From UMGS1663 sp046964515 (GTDB lineage: Bacteria > Bacillota > Clostridia > TANB77 > CAG-508): a stretch of 64,000 nucleotides of DNA. Both the position numbers and the translations under genes were made by a program. The stretch covers positions 1 to 64,000 of the forward strand of contig JBKUYM010000009.1 of assembly GCA_046964515.1 (NCBI GenBank), in the 5' to 3' direction. Positions 39,077 through 48,279 of this stretch are shown here, in pieces. Under the pieces are notes generated by a model, which saw only the letters and a program-made list of their open reading frames with translations, was not told the DNA's origin and did no database searches. Position 1 is the first letter of the stretch. The number at the start of each line of letters is the position of its first letter.

Positions 39077-39811
39077 TTGATTATTATAGCTACAGGAAAA
39101 TATGAAAGACCTATTTATGAGGTAAGATGTTCTATATGTGGTGAAATGTATACTCAAAAAAGAAAACCTATAGAAAACCCTAAATGCAAAAAGTGTCAAA
39201 AGAAATACCACTCTAAAAAGTATTATGAAGCAAATAAGGAAAAGTATGTAGTAGACCCAAGTATAAAAAGAGAACGTGATAAAAAATACTACGAAAAACA
39301 TAAGGATTCAATATTACAAAAACAGAAGAAATATTATGATGAGAACAAAGAACACATTTTAAAACGTTGTACTGAATACCGAAGAAGTAAAGGGGAACTA
39401 CCTAATGGATTATCGGGTACAGAAAAGATTGCTCTAAAATTTATTGAAGAAATATTTCCAAATAAAATTATAAGGACTAGAGATAGGAATACTATAAAGA
39501 ACCCTAGAACTAATGCTTATTTGGAACTAGACTTTTACCTACCCGAAATAAATTTAGCTATAGAGTTAAATGGAATCACTCATTATAAACCCATTTATGG
39601 GCAAGATAAATTTTTAAGACAACAACGTAATGATGAACTAAAAAGAAAATTATGTAAGAAACAAGGTATAACACTTATTGAAATACCTTTAGAAGAAGGA
39701 GTGCATTATGACAGATACTCTATAGAACACGAAAGATTAAAGGAAACTATAAATAGATTTCTAGGAGATAAAGAATGGGAGGTATGCACATGGAAAGACC
39801 ACTTACATTAA
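39077..39811 (+). CDS. Vsr-like (EDxHD / PD-(D/E)XK) homing endonuclease
   Basis: About 244 residues. N-terminal zinc finger (CSICGEMY...CKKCQKKY), a run of repeated Lys/Tyr-rich units (KKYYEKHKDSILQKQ, KKYYDENKEHILKR), then a Vsr-like nuclease domain (ELDFYLPEINLAIELNGITHY...RRNDELKR-type helix, GITLIEIP). This matches free-standing phage homing endonucleases of the I-Bth0305I type. Start is odd: the TTG at 39077 is inside the AAGGAG site, so ATT 39083 or ATA 39086 may be used. Inserted between ligase and the genes before terminase. Confidence 0.82.
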   Translation: MIIIATGKYERPIYEVRCSICGEMYTQKRKPIENPKCKKCQKKYHSKKYYEANKEKYVVDPSIKRERDKKYYEKHKDSILQKQKKYYDENKEHILKRCTEYRRSKGELPNGLSGTEKIALKFIEEIFPNKIIRTRDRNTIKNPRTNAYLELDFYLPEINLAIELNGITHYKPIYGQDKFLRQQRNDELKRKLCKKQGITLIEIPLEEGVHYDRYSIEHERLKETINRFLGDKEWEVCTWKDHLH

Positions 39812-40182
39812 GACAGAAACTAGCATTACAAAATGGAGAACCTACAAATAAAGAGTTAGGTATTTCTATCTTGGATAAAGAAGTACATTATGACATCAGT
39901 TTTTTAGAGGTAACAAAATTAGAACATTCACCTTTAGCTTTTGGCTTATTCCCTTTAGATGCATTACCTAATGTTAAGGGACAGCTATTAGATGTACAAA
40001 TACAAGTTTTAGGGAGATTAATAGGTTGTAGATTATCAAAAGATTTTGTGCTAGAAGAAAATCCTAAAATGCAAGGGAAATCATTATTTAAAGTACACTT
40101 TAATGAGGGAACAATACTTGTATATAATGAAGATGGGAGAATAACACATGAAAAAGAAAAAGCGAATAAAGAGGATAAATAA
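39790..40182 (+). CDS. Unknown 130-residue protein upstream of terminase
   Basis: ATG 39790 behind GGGAGGT, overlapping the endonuclease end. Hydrophobic beta-rich middle (LAFGLFPLDALPNVKGQLL, IQVLGRLIGC), charged C-terminus. The position would suit a small terminase subunit but there is no helix-turn-helix pattern, so function is left open. Confidence 0.6.
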   Translation: MERPLTLRQKLALQNGEPTNKELGISILDKEVHYDISFLEVTKLEHSPLAFGLFPLDALPNVKGQLLDVQIQVLGRLIGCRLSKDFVLEENPKMQGKSLFKVHFNEGTILVYNEDGRITHEKEKANKEDK

Positions 40183-40420
40183 ACAACCAATATGGTTATG
40201 TGCCTACTTTCCTAATGGTGACGATACCAATTTATATATTAAGGCATTTTCCAGCAAGAGTAAGGCATTATTCTATGTAAACTTCTTATGTACACAAAGG
40301 TACAAAATTGTAGAAGCATATATAGATGAAGGAATAACACAATTATATAAGGCATTTAATTTAGATATTGACGAATTACAAACATTGACATCACAAAACG
40401 AGGACACAAGATTAAATTAA
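40148..40420 (+). CDS. Unknown 90-residue protein
   Basis: ATG 40148, overlapping the previous gene by 35 nt. Basic start (KKKKRIKRINKQ), then IWLCAYFPNGDDTNLYIKAF, a beta pattern seen in small single-domain phage proteins. Followed by a terminator. Confidence 0.55.
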   Translation: MKKKKRIKRINKQPIWLCAYFPNGDDTNLYIKAFSSKSKALFYVNFLCTQRYKIVEAYIDEGITQLYKAFNLDIDELQTLTSQNEDTRLN

Positions 40421-40432
40421 ATGATATAATGA

Positions 40433-40465
40433 GGGTATAGAGTATTACACTTTATACCCCTTTTT
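40433..40465 (+). terminator. Intrinsic terminator before the virion genes
   Basis: GGGTATA (40433-40439) / TATACCC (40453-40459) then C and five T. Confidence 0.7.
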
Positions 40466-40492
40466 ATGGTATAGAGTAGAAAGGAGAAAACA

Positions 40493-42181
40493 TTGTTACA
40501 ACGTAGAGGAATACATAGAAAATTAAATGTAAAATTACGTATACACGTTAAACTACAGGAAATAAAACACGCAATAACTTGTTACGCAGAAAATGGGAAT
40601 AAAGTGACAACGTCATATTTAGTTAAATTGGTGTATAAATTTTGTGAAATGTATTCAGAAATTCATTATTATCCTTATCAAGAGCAATTTGCCAAGAGGA
40701 TAATACGTTCCCTTTTAACAAATGACGGGGATGAAATATCAGCTTTATTTTCTCGTCAGACTGGAAAATCTGAGTGTGTTGCTACAACAGTTGGTGGATG
40801 TATGATAATTCTACCTACACTGGCAAATATGCCTATGTTTGCAGATGATAAAAGATTAAGTATGTTTAGAAAAGGATTATATGTAGGAATATTTGCTCCT
40901 TCGTTACGTCAAGCACAGACAACTTTTAACAGGATGAAAACTAGATTAACTTGTACTAATTCTCAAGCTATACTAGATGAATTTGGTTTAGAATTTAGTA
41001 CTTCAAATGGTCAAACTGTTGCATTAACAAATGGTAGCTTTGCTACAAGTGTTTCAGCATCAGACAGGTCAAATATAGAAGGGGATTCTTATATGCTAAT
41101 TATATGCGAGGAATGTCAAGATATTTCATCATTTAAGATTAGAAAATCTATACACCCTATGGGAGCATCTTATAATGCTAGTATAATTAAGATAGGAACA
41201 GCCACTACATTTAAAGGTGATTTTTATGAGGTTATAGAACGTAATAAAAAAGCATACAAAGAAGGTAAAATTAAAATACGTAACCACTTTGAATATGACT
41301 ATAAAATTTGCCAAAAATACAACGAAAAATATCGTAAGTATGTGGAAAAAGAAAAACACAGACTTGGGGAACATAGTGACGAATTTAGAATGTCATATGG
41401 TCTTGAATGGATATTAGAACGTGGTATGTTTATTGATGTAATGCAATTAGAAAACTTATGTGGTTTAAAAGATGTAGGACGTGTAAGAAAGGATTTAACT
41501 AAAGAGCATATAGTAGGTATAGATATAGCTAAAAAAGATGATAGCACTGTCATAACAGTTATTGAGGTAGACTGGGATAACCCTGTAATAATTGAAACAC
41601 AAAAAACAAAAAGTAATGAAAGCCTACAATATACAGTTTATAAAACACGTATAAAAGACTGGTATGAATTAAATGGTGATAATTATGACAAACAGTACTA
41701 TGAGATACTAAATTATTTAAGAAACTTTAAGGTTAAAAAAATAATGATTGATGCAACAAAAGAAGAAGGTATGAGTGACAGATTACAAGTAAATTTACCT
41801 GGAATAGAAGTGGTGTCATGTATATTTTCATCACAATTTAAGGATAGAATGTATAAGACACTAGACAGTAGTATTAAATGTGGGCGTTCCACTTACCCAT
41901 GTGACGAAGAAACACAGGCAACAAGAGAGTATCAAAAATTTATAGAACAAATGGGAGAATTAGAAAAAGACTTTAGAGGTCAACTTATGGTATGTCATCA
42001 CCCCGATAGACGTGGGGCACACGATGATTTCGCAGATAGTTGGGCATTAGCAGTTTTAGGCGCACATGATAAATGCCAAGAAATAAAAGTGCAAGGTTAC
42101 CAAGAAAATAAAATATTTAGTAGCCATAGTAAAGGACTGTATACTAGAATAAATAAGTATACAGCACGTAGAAGAAGATAG
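40493..42181 (+). CDS. terL: Terminase large subunit
   Basis: 562 residues from TTG 40493 behind AAGGAG. ATPase part: YPYQEQFAKRIIRSLL (adenine-binding), SRQTGKSE (Walker A, near residue 87), MLIICEECQD (Walker B, near 200), KIGTATT (coupling motif). Nuclease part: VGIDIAKKDDSTVI, IMIDATKEEG and the late HDDFADSWALAVLG. Cuts and pumps DNA into the prohead. Confidence 0.95.
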   Translation: MLQRRGIHRKLNVKLRIHVKLQEIKHAITCYAENGNKVTTSYLVKLVYKFCEMYSEIHYYPYQEQFAKRIIRSLLTNDGDEISALFSRQTGKSECVATTVGGCMIILPTLANMPMFADDKRLSMFRKGLYVGIFAPSLRQAQTTFNRMKTRLTCTNSQAILDEFGLEFSTSNGQTVALTNGSFATSVSASDRSNIEGDSYMLIICEECQDISSFKIRKSIHPMGASYNASIIKIGTATTFKGDFYEVIERNKKAYKEGKIKIRNHFEYDYKICQKYNEKYRKYVEKEKHRLGEHSDEFRMSYGLEWILERGMFIDVMQLENLCGLKDVGRVRKDLTKEHIVGIDIAKKDDSTVITVIEVDWDNPVIIETQKTKSNESLQYTVYKTRIKDWYELNGDNYDKQYYEILNYLRNFKVKKIMIDATKEEGMSDRLQVNLPGIEVVSCIFSSQFKDRMYKTLDSSIKCGRSTYPCDEETQATREYQKFIEQMGELEKDFRGQLMVCHHPDRRGAHDDFADSWALAVLGAHDKCQEIKVQGYQENKIFSSHSKGLYTRINKYTARRRR

Positions 42182-42192
42182 GAGGTAGTGTA

Positions 42193-43725
42193 ATGAACTA
42201 TAATTACGAGTATAACAAAGGTTTACGTATTGACGAACTTAATAGTTACAAGGCAGTACTAAGTGAACACTTAACGGATACAGATAGGGAACTCTTAGAT
42301 GAATACATTGAAAAATGGAACTTCTATGAAGGTTACCATTGGGAAAATATAGAGTTACAAGATAAACCCCAAGTAACAAAGAATTACTGTAGGGCGTTTG
42401 TAAATAAATTTGTAGCCTTTGAATTTGGTAAAGAAGTTACGTTCCAAGTACCTACAGAGGAAGACAATGATGAAAGTACACCAGCACCTGTGACAGATTT
42501 TTTAAATGAAATATGGAGTATACATAACAAGAAAATGGAATTGTTAACCGATTTAGGTCAAACAAAAGCTGTAACAGGTATAGGTTGGCTACAAGTGAAG
42601 TATGAAAAACCCGAGGATTTAAATGACCCTTTCAATGAATACCCTAATGGGCGTATACGTTTAATAAATATGTCACCTTTAACTGTTTTTCCCGAATATG
42701 ACCCACATGACCAAGAAAAATTGGTGAAATTAACTGTAATGTACCCTGTGGAAACACAAGTACCAACATTATTCTCTATACGTAACAAAATGAAAACTAA
42801 GGTGTATAAAATGGTTTGGACTAATGACGAATTTCTTGTAACACTTGGAGGTGAAATACAAGAAAAAGGAGCAAACCCATATGGATTTATACCTTTTGTT
42901 CCATTTATAAATTACCCTATTGCAAATAAAACAACAGGGGCAAGTGATATAGATGACATAATCCCATTAAATGTGGAACTTAATCAAAAGAACTCTGACA
43001 TATCGGAGATAATAGATTATCATTCAGCACCTATTACAGTTGTATATGGAGCAGATATTGGAACACTAGAACGTGGGGCAAATAAAATGTGGGGAGGATT
43101 ACCTACAGATGCACGTATAGAAAACTTAACAATGAATACAGATTTAAATGCAAGTACAGCATATATCGCAGATGTAAAAAAGGCAATTCATGAAGTAGGA
43201 TGTATTCCCGAAAATGCTTTAGGTGATATAGGAGCAATAAGTAATACTTCGGGTGTTGCATTACAAATAATGAACAGTCCATTGTTGGAAAGAACTAATG
43301 TAAAACGTATGTACAGTACAGCTGGGTTACAGAGAGTAAATAAGATGATTATATTTATGGGAATATTTCATGGTTTATTCCAAAAACCAGCAATAGATAC
43401 TAAAGAATTATATAACACAGAGGTTGTATGGAAAGACCCATTACCAAAAGATACTTTAATAGAAATGCAACAATTACAACAAGAAATGAATATGGGTATT
43501 GAATCAAGACAAGGAGCTATGCAACGTTTAGGTAAAGATAGTAAAAAAGTACTTGAAACTATGGCAGAAGACTATGAAAAACATCCCGAATTTTATGGTC
43601 AACCTAAAAAAGAAGAAATTACACTTAATAGTGGCATGACAAATGGTGAAACACCTCAAGAAATGAAACGTAAAGAAATGACAGGAGAGAATAAAAAAAC
43701 ACCTGTAACAGAGGGTAAAATGTAG
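42193..43725 (+). CDS. Portal protein (SPP1 gp6-like)
   Basis: 510 residues, 11 nt after terminase. KAVLSEHLTDTDRELLDEYIEKW, GYHWENIEL, FGKEVTFQVP, GIGWLQVKYE, FIPFVPFINY, INVQLN-like IIPLNVELNQKNSDISE and SGVALQIMNSPLLE are the usual portal blocks. Forms the 12-mer DNA entry pore and binds terminase. Confidence 0.92.
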   Translation: MNYNYEYNKGLRIDELNSYKAVLSEHLTDTDRELLDEYIEKWNFYEGYHWENIELQDKPQVTKNYCRAFVNKFVAFEFGKEVTFQVPTEEDNDESTPAPVTDFLNEIWSIHNKKMELLTDLGQTKAVTGIGWLQVKYEKPEDLNDPFNEYPNGRIRLINMSPLTVFPEYDPHDQEKLVKLTVMYPVETQVPTLFSIRNKMKTKVYKMVWTNDEFLVTLGGEIQEKGANPYGFIPFVPFINYPIANKTTGASDIDDIIPLNVELNQKNSDISEIIDYHSAPITVVYGADIGTLERGANKMWGGLPTDARIENLTMNTDLNASTAYIADVKKAIHEVGCIPENALGDIGAISNTSGVALQIMNSPLLERTNVKRMYSTAGLQRVNKMIIFMGIFHGLFQKPAIDTKELYNTEVVWKDPLPKDTLIEMQQLQQEMNMGIESRQGAMQRLGKDSKKVLETMAEDYEKHPEFYGQPKKEEITLNSGMTNGETPQEMKRKEMTGENKKTPVTEGKM

Positions 43726-43824
43726 CTATTACATATTACAAGCAATTTTATGGTGCATTTTGTGTCACGTTATGTTACAATTACATTAAAATATAAAAGT
43801 ATTATCAAGGAGGAAAGATATAAT

Positions 43825-44592
43825 ATGAAAAACAAATATGGTATTAACGCAAGATTTATAGAAGGAATTAAAAAGGCATTGATAAGAAATGTATTGGCAG
43901 AAGAACCAGCATCAGCAACTCACCCAGTAGTAAATTACGAAGAACTAATCGCTAAAGCAAGACGTGAGGAAAAAGATAAACTTTACCCACAAATTGAAGC
44001 AGAAAGAAACAAGGCAACAGCTATTACGGAACAACATAACGATTTACTTTTAAAACACGCCCAATTACAAAATGAGAATAAGGCACTTAAAGAGGAAATT
44101 AAAGAACTAAAAGATAGTGAAGGCAAGGGTGAAAATAAAGAAATCGCTAAGTTAAAACAAGAAAAGGCAGTACTGGAAGGTGAGTTAGAAAAATTAAAAG
44201 GGTCAATAGTAGATGAACCTACTTTAAGACAACAAATAGAAAATGAGGTAAAAGCACAATACGAAGTTGAATTGTACAAGGTAGAAAAAATGTCATCTGA
44301 CGAGTTTAAGGGACAAATAATACCCGAACTTGTAACAGGTACAACTAAAGAGGAAGTTGACGAATCTATACAAAAATCTAAAGCAAGATTTTTAGAGTTG
44401 TTAGGGTCACAACCACAACAACAACCACAACAACCTCAAGGTGGTGTAACAATACAACAACAAATACCAACACCACCAGCTGGAAACCCTAACATGGGTG
44501 AGTTTGTTCAATCTACTCTAGGTGAACAAGACATTTACAACATGACACCACAACAATGGGCAGAGTATCGTGTTAAATTAGGATTAAAATAA
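43825..44592 (+). CDS. Capsid scaffolding protein
   Basis: 255 residues. ATG 43825 behind AAGGAGGA; the frame opens 25 codons earlier without a site. Almost wholly charged helix with a long coiled coil (about residues 55-130), then a Gln/Pro-rich stretch (QPQQQPQQPQGG) and a C-terminal helix ending MTPQQWAEYRVKLG. Typical scaffold layout, directly upstream of capsid. Confidence 0.85.
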   Translation: MKNKYGINARFIEGIKKALIRNVLAEEPASATHPVVNYEELIAKARREEKDKLYPQIEAERNKATAITEQHNDLLLKHAQLQNENKALKEEIKELKDSEGKGENKEIAKLKQEKAVLEGELEKLKGSIVDEPTLRQQIENEVKAQYEVELYKVEKMSSDEFKGQIIPELVTGTTKEEVDESIQKSKARFLELLGSQPQQQPQQPQGGVTIQQQIPTPPAGNPNMGEFVQSTLGEQDIYNMTPQQWAEYRVKLGLK

Positions 44593-44607
44593 TAGGAGGA
44601 ATTGTAA

Positions 44608-45690
44608 ATGTTACAAAAATCTAAAAGAGGAATATTATCAAGATTATTAACTAAAGTACACGCAGAAGGTGGTGTACTTAACACAGTTGTATCACAAGGG
44701 AAACAGTCTAGTGAACCAAATTATGTTCCTGGAACAAATAAATTGGAACATGCAATAAGAGCAGTTTATTCTAAAGAAATAGAATTTAAGGCTATGCCTA
44801 ACATGAGATTTTTCCAATTTGCTACAATGAAAACTGAATTAGATGTTGAACCAGGTTTAACAATTTCTATGTTAACTTATGACAACCTAGAAAAAGGTGG
44901 AAAATTAACAGAAGGTGTTAGAATGGAAGGTAAGGCTATGAGTTCTAGCATGAAAGAAATAAGAGTTTACGAATATGGTAACTCTATAACTGTTTCTGAA
45001 TTAAACATAAGAAGTAACTTTGATGACGTAATGGCATCTGCAACTACTTTATTAGGTAGAGATTACGCTATAGTTATGGATTGTATGTTAAGGGACGTTG
45101 CACTTTCTAACGCTCAAACTGTTTATGCTGATAAAGCTGACGGAACTAAAGTAACAGCTAGAAAGGACTTAGATGACACATGTAAATTTAAAGTTTCTAC
45201 AGTTAAAGACTGCTTAGAAATATTAGCTACAAATAATGCACCTAAATATAATGGTGCTGACTGGATATGCTTCGTACATCCACATCAATCAAGGGATTTA
45301 AGAGATGACCCAGCATGGATAAACGCATCTAACTATGGCGCTCCTAATCTATTATTCTTAGGAGAAATAGGTAAAATAGATGACACTAGATTTATAGAAA
45401 CAACTATATTAAACAATGGTGCATCAGCAGAAGATGACCCTTCTTATGATGTTACATTACAAAAAGGTAAAGATGCTACAGGACAAACAACTGGAGATGT
45501 AAATAAAGTACCAGTATATCAATCTGTATTATTTGGTGACAAATACGTTGGATTAGCTATTTCATTACCTGTTAATCTAAGAGATAATGGTGTAATAGAT
45601 TACGGACGTGAAAGAGGTTTAGCTTGGTACTCTATAATGGGTGCTGGATTATTACACGAAAAACATGGTGTAGTAATAGAAACTGCATAG
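44608..45690 (+). CDS. Major capsid protein (N4-gp56-like)
   Basis: 360 residues, ATG behind AGGAGGA. MRFFQFATMKTELDVEPGLTISM, GGKLTEGVRMEGKAMS, VYEYGNSITVSELN, the helical ATTLLGRDYAIVMD and a C-terminal LPVNLRDNGVIDYGRERG match the N4-gp56 capsid family (HK97 fold). Middle contains a shell-forming FVHPHQSRDLRDDPAW segment. Confidence 0.9.
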   Translation: MLQKSKRGILSRLLTKVHAEGGVLNTVVSQGKQSSEPNYVPGTNKLEHAIRAVYSKEIEFKAMPNMRFFQFATMKTELDVEPGLTISMLTYDNLEKGGKLTEGVRMEGKAMSSSMKEIRVYEYGNSITVSELNIRSNFDDVMASATTLLGRDYAIVMDCMLRDVALSNAQTVYADKADGTKVTARKDLDDTCKFKVSTVKDCLEILATNNAPKYNGADWICFVHPHQSRDLRDDPAWINASNYGAPNLLFLGEIGKIDDTRFIETTILNNGASAEDDPSYDVTLQKGKDATGQTTGDVNKVPVYQSVLFGDKYVGLAISLPVNLRDNGVIDYGRERGLAWYSIMGAGLLHEKHGVVIETA

Positions 45691-45702
45691 GAGGTGTTAT
45701 AT

Positions 45703-45840
45703 ATGGCTATGACACAAAAAGAAAAAGAGAGATTGGCAACTGCATTACTTTATGTAAGACAGAAACCAATGGACGTAGTAGATTTAATAGAGAAGTTAGT
45801 AGATAAAAAAATAGAAGAATCTAAGACACCAAGTGTCTAG
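45703..45840 (+). CDS. 45-residue protein after capsid
   Basis: ATG 45703 behind AGGAGGTG. Helical, Lys/Glu-rich (MAMTQKEKERLATALL). Its stop TAG runs into the next ribosome site. Probably a minor head component or a leader; unproven. Confidence 0.6.
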   Translation: MAMTQKEKERLATALLYVRQKPMDVVDLIEKLVDKKIEESKTPSV

Positions 45841-45853
45841 GAGGTGTTATAAC

Positions 45854-46150
45854 GTGGCAAATTTCAAGAAAAAATCTGACAAAGATGTTGTTGAGAATTT
45901 AATGGAAGAAGTTAAACAAGAACAACCCGAAATAGTGTTAGATGAAAAAGACGAAATAAAACCGGAAGAAACTATAACAGTTGAAAAACCGGTAGATAAT
46001 AAACCCACTAAAAAATATACAATAAAGGTGAAACAGTATACTAGAGTATTTATAGGTCAATGGTATACATTTGAACCTAAAAGAGTGTATAGAGTGGATG
46101 AAAATGTAAAATCTAAATTACAAAATGCTGGATTACTACTTCCTTTATAG
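45854..46150 (+). CDS. Small virion-region protein
   Basis: 98 residues. GTG 45854 behind AGGAGGTG is preferred; an ATG 45833 upstream lies inside the previous gene. Charged N-terminal half, then KYTIKVKQYTRVFIGQWYTF and YRVDENVKSKLQNAG, a small beta domain common just after capsid genes in such phages. Role unknown. Confidence 0.65.
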   Translation: MANFKKKSDKDVVENLMEEVKQEQPEIVLDEKDEIKPEETITVEKPVDNKPTKKYTIKVKQYTRVFIGQWYTFEPKRVYRVDENVKSKLQNAGLLLPL

Positions 46151-46162
46151 GAGGTGTAACAT

Positions 46163-46891
46163 ATGAAAGAATTGTTACAAAGTTTATACTTTGTGCTAGG
46201 TAGGGAAAATTCCTCTGACCCTATTTGTAAAGCTATTACAGACGAGGAAATTTTACATCTTGTAACATCTATTGCAGAGGCTAATAAGATAGACTTAGAA
46301 GACTTTGATGCAACTAAGGCTTCCTATTTACAAATGCTAGTGTTACGTGATGTGTATTGGAAATTAGCTTTAGCTTATGCCCCTTTGTATGAAATATCAG
46401 TTGACGGATTAAAAGTAAGTAAACAAACTAGGTTTGAACACTACTTTTCCATGATACAACAACTTAATAAACAAATCGGAGAATTAGTAGCAGGTAATCC
46501 AAGTTTAGGGTTTGCTTCTGTCAAAGTTGAAACTGCTGTAATACAAAAGGATTATGTCAATGCGAATTTACGCAACCTTGTGAGAAAGACAAAAACAAGC
46601 ATTACAGTAGATAAACAGGATGACAAGTACACATATTTGGAAATAAAATTTAAAGATGCTCACATTACACGTTTCCAGGTCTATTACAACCCAACCCTTC
46701 CTGTTGTAGACGAGTATGAGGGCAACACTTTAAGTAAAGGTTCAATTCTAGTGCAAGACAGTTTGGACGTAACAGATAATAAATTAAAAATTCCTGTTCT
46801 AAAAGGTTACGTTGCTGTTGTAATGATTGCTCCTAATGGCACTAAGAACTATAAACAAATACAAGTAGGTGAGACTAATGGCACAGTATGA
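46163..46891 (+). CDS. Head-tail connector (adaptor-like)
   Basis: 242 residues, ATG behind AGGAGGTGT. Helical first half of the type found in gp15/gp6-like adaptors (EILHLVTSIAEANKIDLE...LQMLVLRDVYWKLA) plus a beta-rich second half. Position after capsid supports a connector bound to the portal. No direct signature. Confidence 0.6.
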   Translation: MKELLQSLYFVLGRENSSDPICKAITDEEILHLVTSIAEANKIDLEDFDATKASYLQMLVLRDVYWKLALAYAPLYEISVDGLKVSKQTRFEHYFSMIQQLNKQIGELVAGNPSLGFASVKVETAVIQKDYVNANLRNLVRKTKTSITVDKQDDKYTYLEIKFKDAHITRFQVYYNPTLPVVDEYEGNTLSKGSILVQDSLDVTDNKLKIPVLKGYVAVVMIAPNGTKNYKQIQVGETNGTV

Positions 46892-47300
46892 TGAAGTAAA
46901 ATCGTTAACATCGGATGTACTTGAGATATATTCCGATTGGGGTACTGCAAATATTACATTACAGAAATTTCAAGGGGGAGAATATGATGATTTGTATGAT
47001 GAAGGTACAGCATCATATTCTAAACCTTATAAATGTATAGGGCGTTACAAACCAACACCTGTAGAAGAACAACAAACTGGAGTAGGTTTAAGAGAAGACG
47101 AACAATTCTATACTATCTATGTGGTTAAGGACACCCTTGATAAACAAGGTGTCACAGGTATTGAAACTAGAGATATTTTAGAATATAACGGAGATAAATT
47201 AGACATTCTAGCTGTTCAGTATTCTGCTGTAATTGGAGATTACGCCTTACAATATAAGATTTACTGTAAAGGTAAGATATTCAAGATTAAGGAGTTGTAA
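46878..47300 (+). CDS. Head closure / stopper-like protein
   Basis: 140 residues. ATG 46878 is 6 nt after AGGTG; a GTG at 46869 is also possible. Overlaps the adaptor by 14 nt. Beta-rich, with VGLREDEQFYTIYVVKDT and RDILEYNGDKLDILAV as in gp16-like stoppers (SPP1) that close the head before tail joining. Confidence 0.65.
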   Translation: MAQYDEVKSLTSDVLEIYSDWGTANITLQKFQGGEYDDLYDEGTASYSKPYKCIGRYKPTPVEEQQTGVGLREDEQFYTIYVVKDTLDKQGVTGIETRDILEYNGDKLDILAVQYSAVIGDYALQYKIYCKGKIFKIKEL

Positions 47301-47303
47301 CAC

Positions 47304-47738
47304 ATGAGCAAAATGACAGGTGATTGGACTAAGTTACAAGCCAAGTTAAATGATATTTCTAAGGGTAAAGTCAAAGACGATATGGAAGAACAACTTCAAG
47401 ATTCGGCTAATGATTTAAAAGAAGCTATGCAACAATACATAAGAGGTCAAGAGGGTAATTGGCAACCTCTAGCACAGGCAACTATAGACAAAAAACATGA
47501 TGACACAATTTTAATTGAAACAGGTGAAATGGTAGATAGCATAGAAGTAACACCTCAAGGTGAAGACCAATATGTTATATCTGCAACAGGACAGCGTAAC
47601 CAAGAAATACTGAAATACCATGAATATGGAACATCACGTATGGTCGCCCGTCCTGTAGTAAGACCTGTATTTGAAAAAGAAAAAGGTAATGTAAAAGCAG
47701 AATGTAAGGATGCTTTTATTACATCCTTAAAGAAGTGA
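47304..47738 (+). CDS. HK97 gp10-like neck protein
   Basis: 144 residues. N-terminal helix, then LIETGEMVDSIEV and KYHEYGTSRMVARPVVRPVF, the signature of the HK97 gp10/ virion morphogenesis family that joins head to tail. Confidence 0.85.
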   Translation: MSKMTGDWTKLQAKLNDISKGKVKDDMEEQLQDSANDLKEAMQQYIRGQEGNWQPLAQATIDKKHDDTILIETGEMVDSIEVTPQGEDQYVISATGQRNQEILKYHEYGTSRMVARPVVRPVFEKEKGNVKAECKDAFITSLKK

Positions 47739-47748
47739 GGTGTTACGT

Positions 47749-48279
47749 ATGAATTATGGATTACGTGAAATAGACACGTCATTTAAAAATATGCTTAAAG
47801 AAATATATGGAGGTTATACAATAGTTCATTATAACCCCGATATAGATTGGGTAAAGGAAACTTACCCCTGTGTGGCGTTTAAAACAGAACAAAATGCTAA
47901 CACATCATACAAGGATTATAATAGTTATGACATAGATGACCAATACATTACGGATAAACCCGATTATACTCAAATGTTGTTAACATTGTACATTTTGGCA
48001 AAGAAACAACAAGACATAAATGTAATGATAGAGAAATGGTTAGATGCTCAAGGTACATATGCTTCAACTATGGATATAACAGGTAAAGACGGAAATGTGA
48101 AAACTGTATTTATGGAGAGAAAAACAGCGTTTGTTACATCCGATGAAAAATTGAATGGAAAAACATATTATCGTAGAGTGTTACAGTTTACGATAGATGT
48201 ACCTGTGGAATTACCTTCAAGAGAATACAATAAGGTCGAACGTGTCATAGTAACTAAGAAGGAGGTACGAAATGGCTGA
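47749..48279 (+). CDS. Tail terminator-like protein
   Basis: 176 residues, ATG 47749 behind GAGGTG. Alpha/beta with YGGYTIVHYNPDIDWVKETYP and QMLLTLYILAKKQQD. The place between neck and sheath genes is that of the tail terminator. Overlaps the sheath gene by 8 nt. Confidence 0.65.
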   Translation: MNYGLREIDTSFKNMLKEIYGGYTIVHYNPDIDWVKETYPCVAFKTEQNANTSYKDYNSYDIDDQYITDKPDYTQMLLTLYILAKKQQDINVMIEKWLDAQGTYASTMDITGKDGNVKTVFMERKTAFVTSDEKLNGKTYYRRVLQFTIDVPVELPSREYNKVERVIVTKKEVRNG

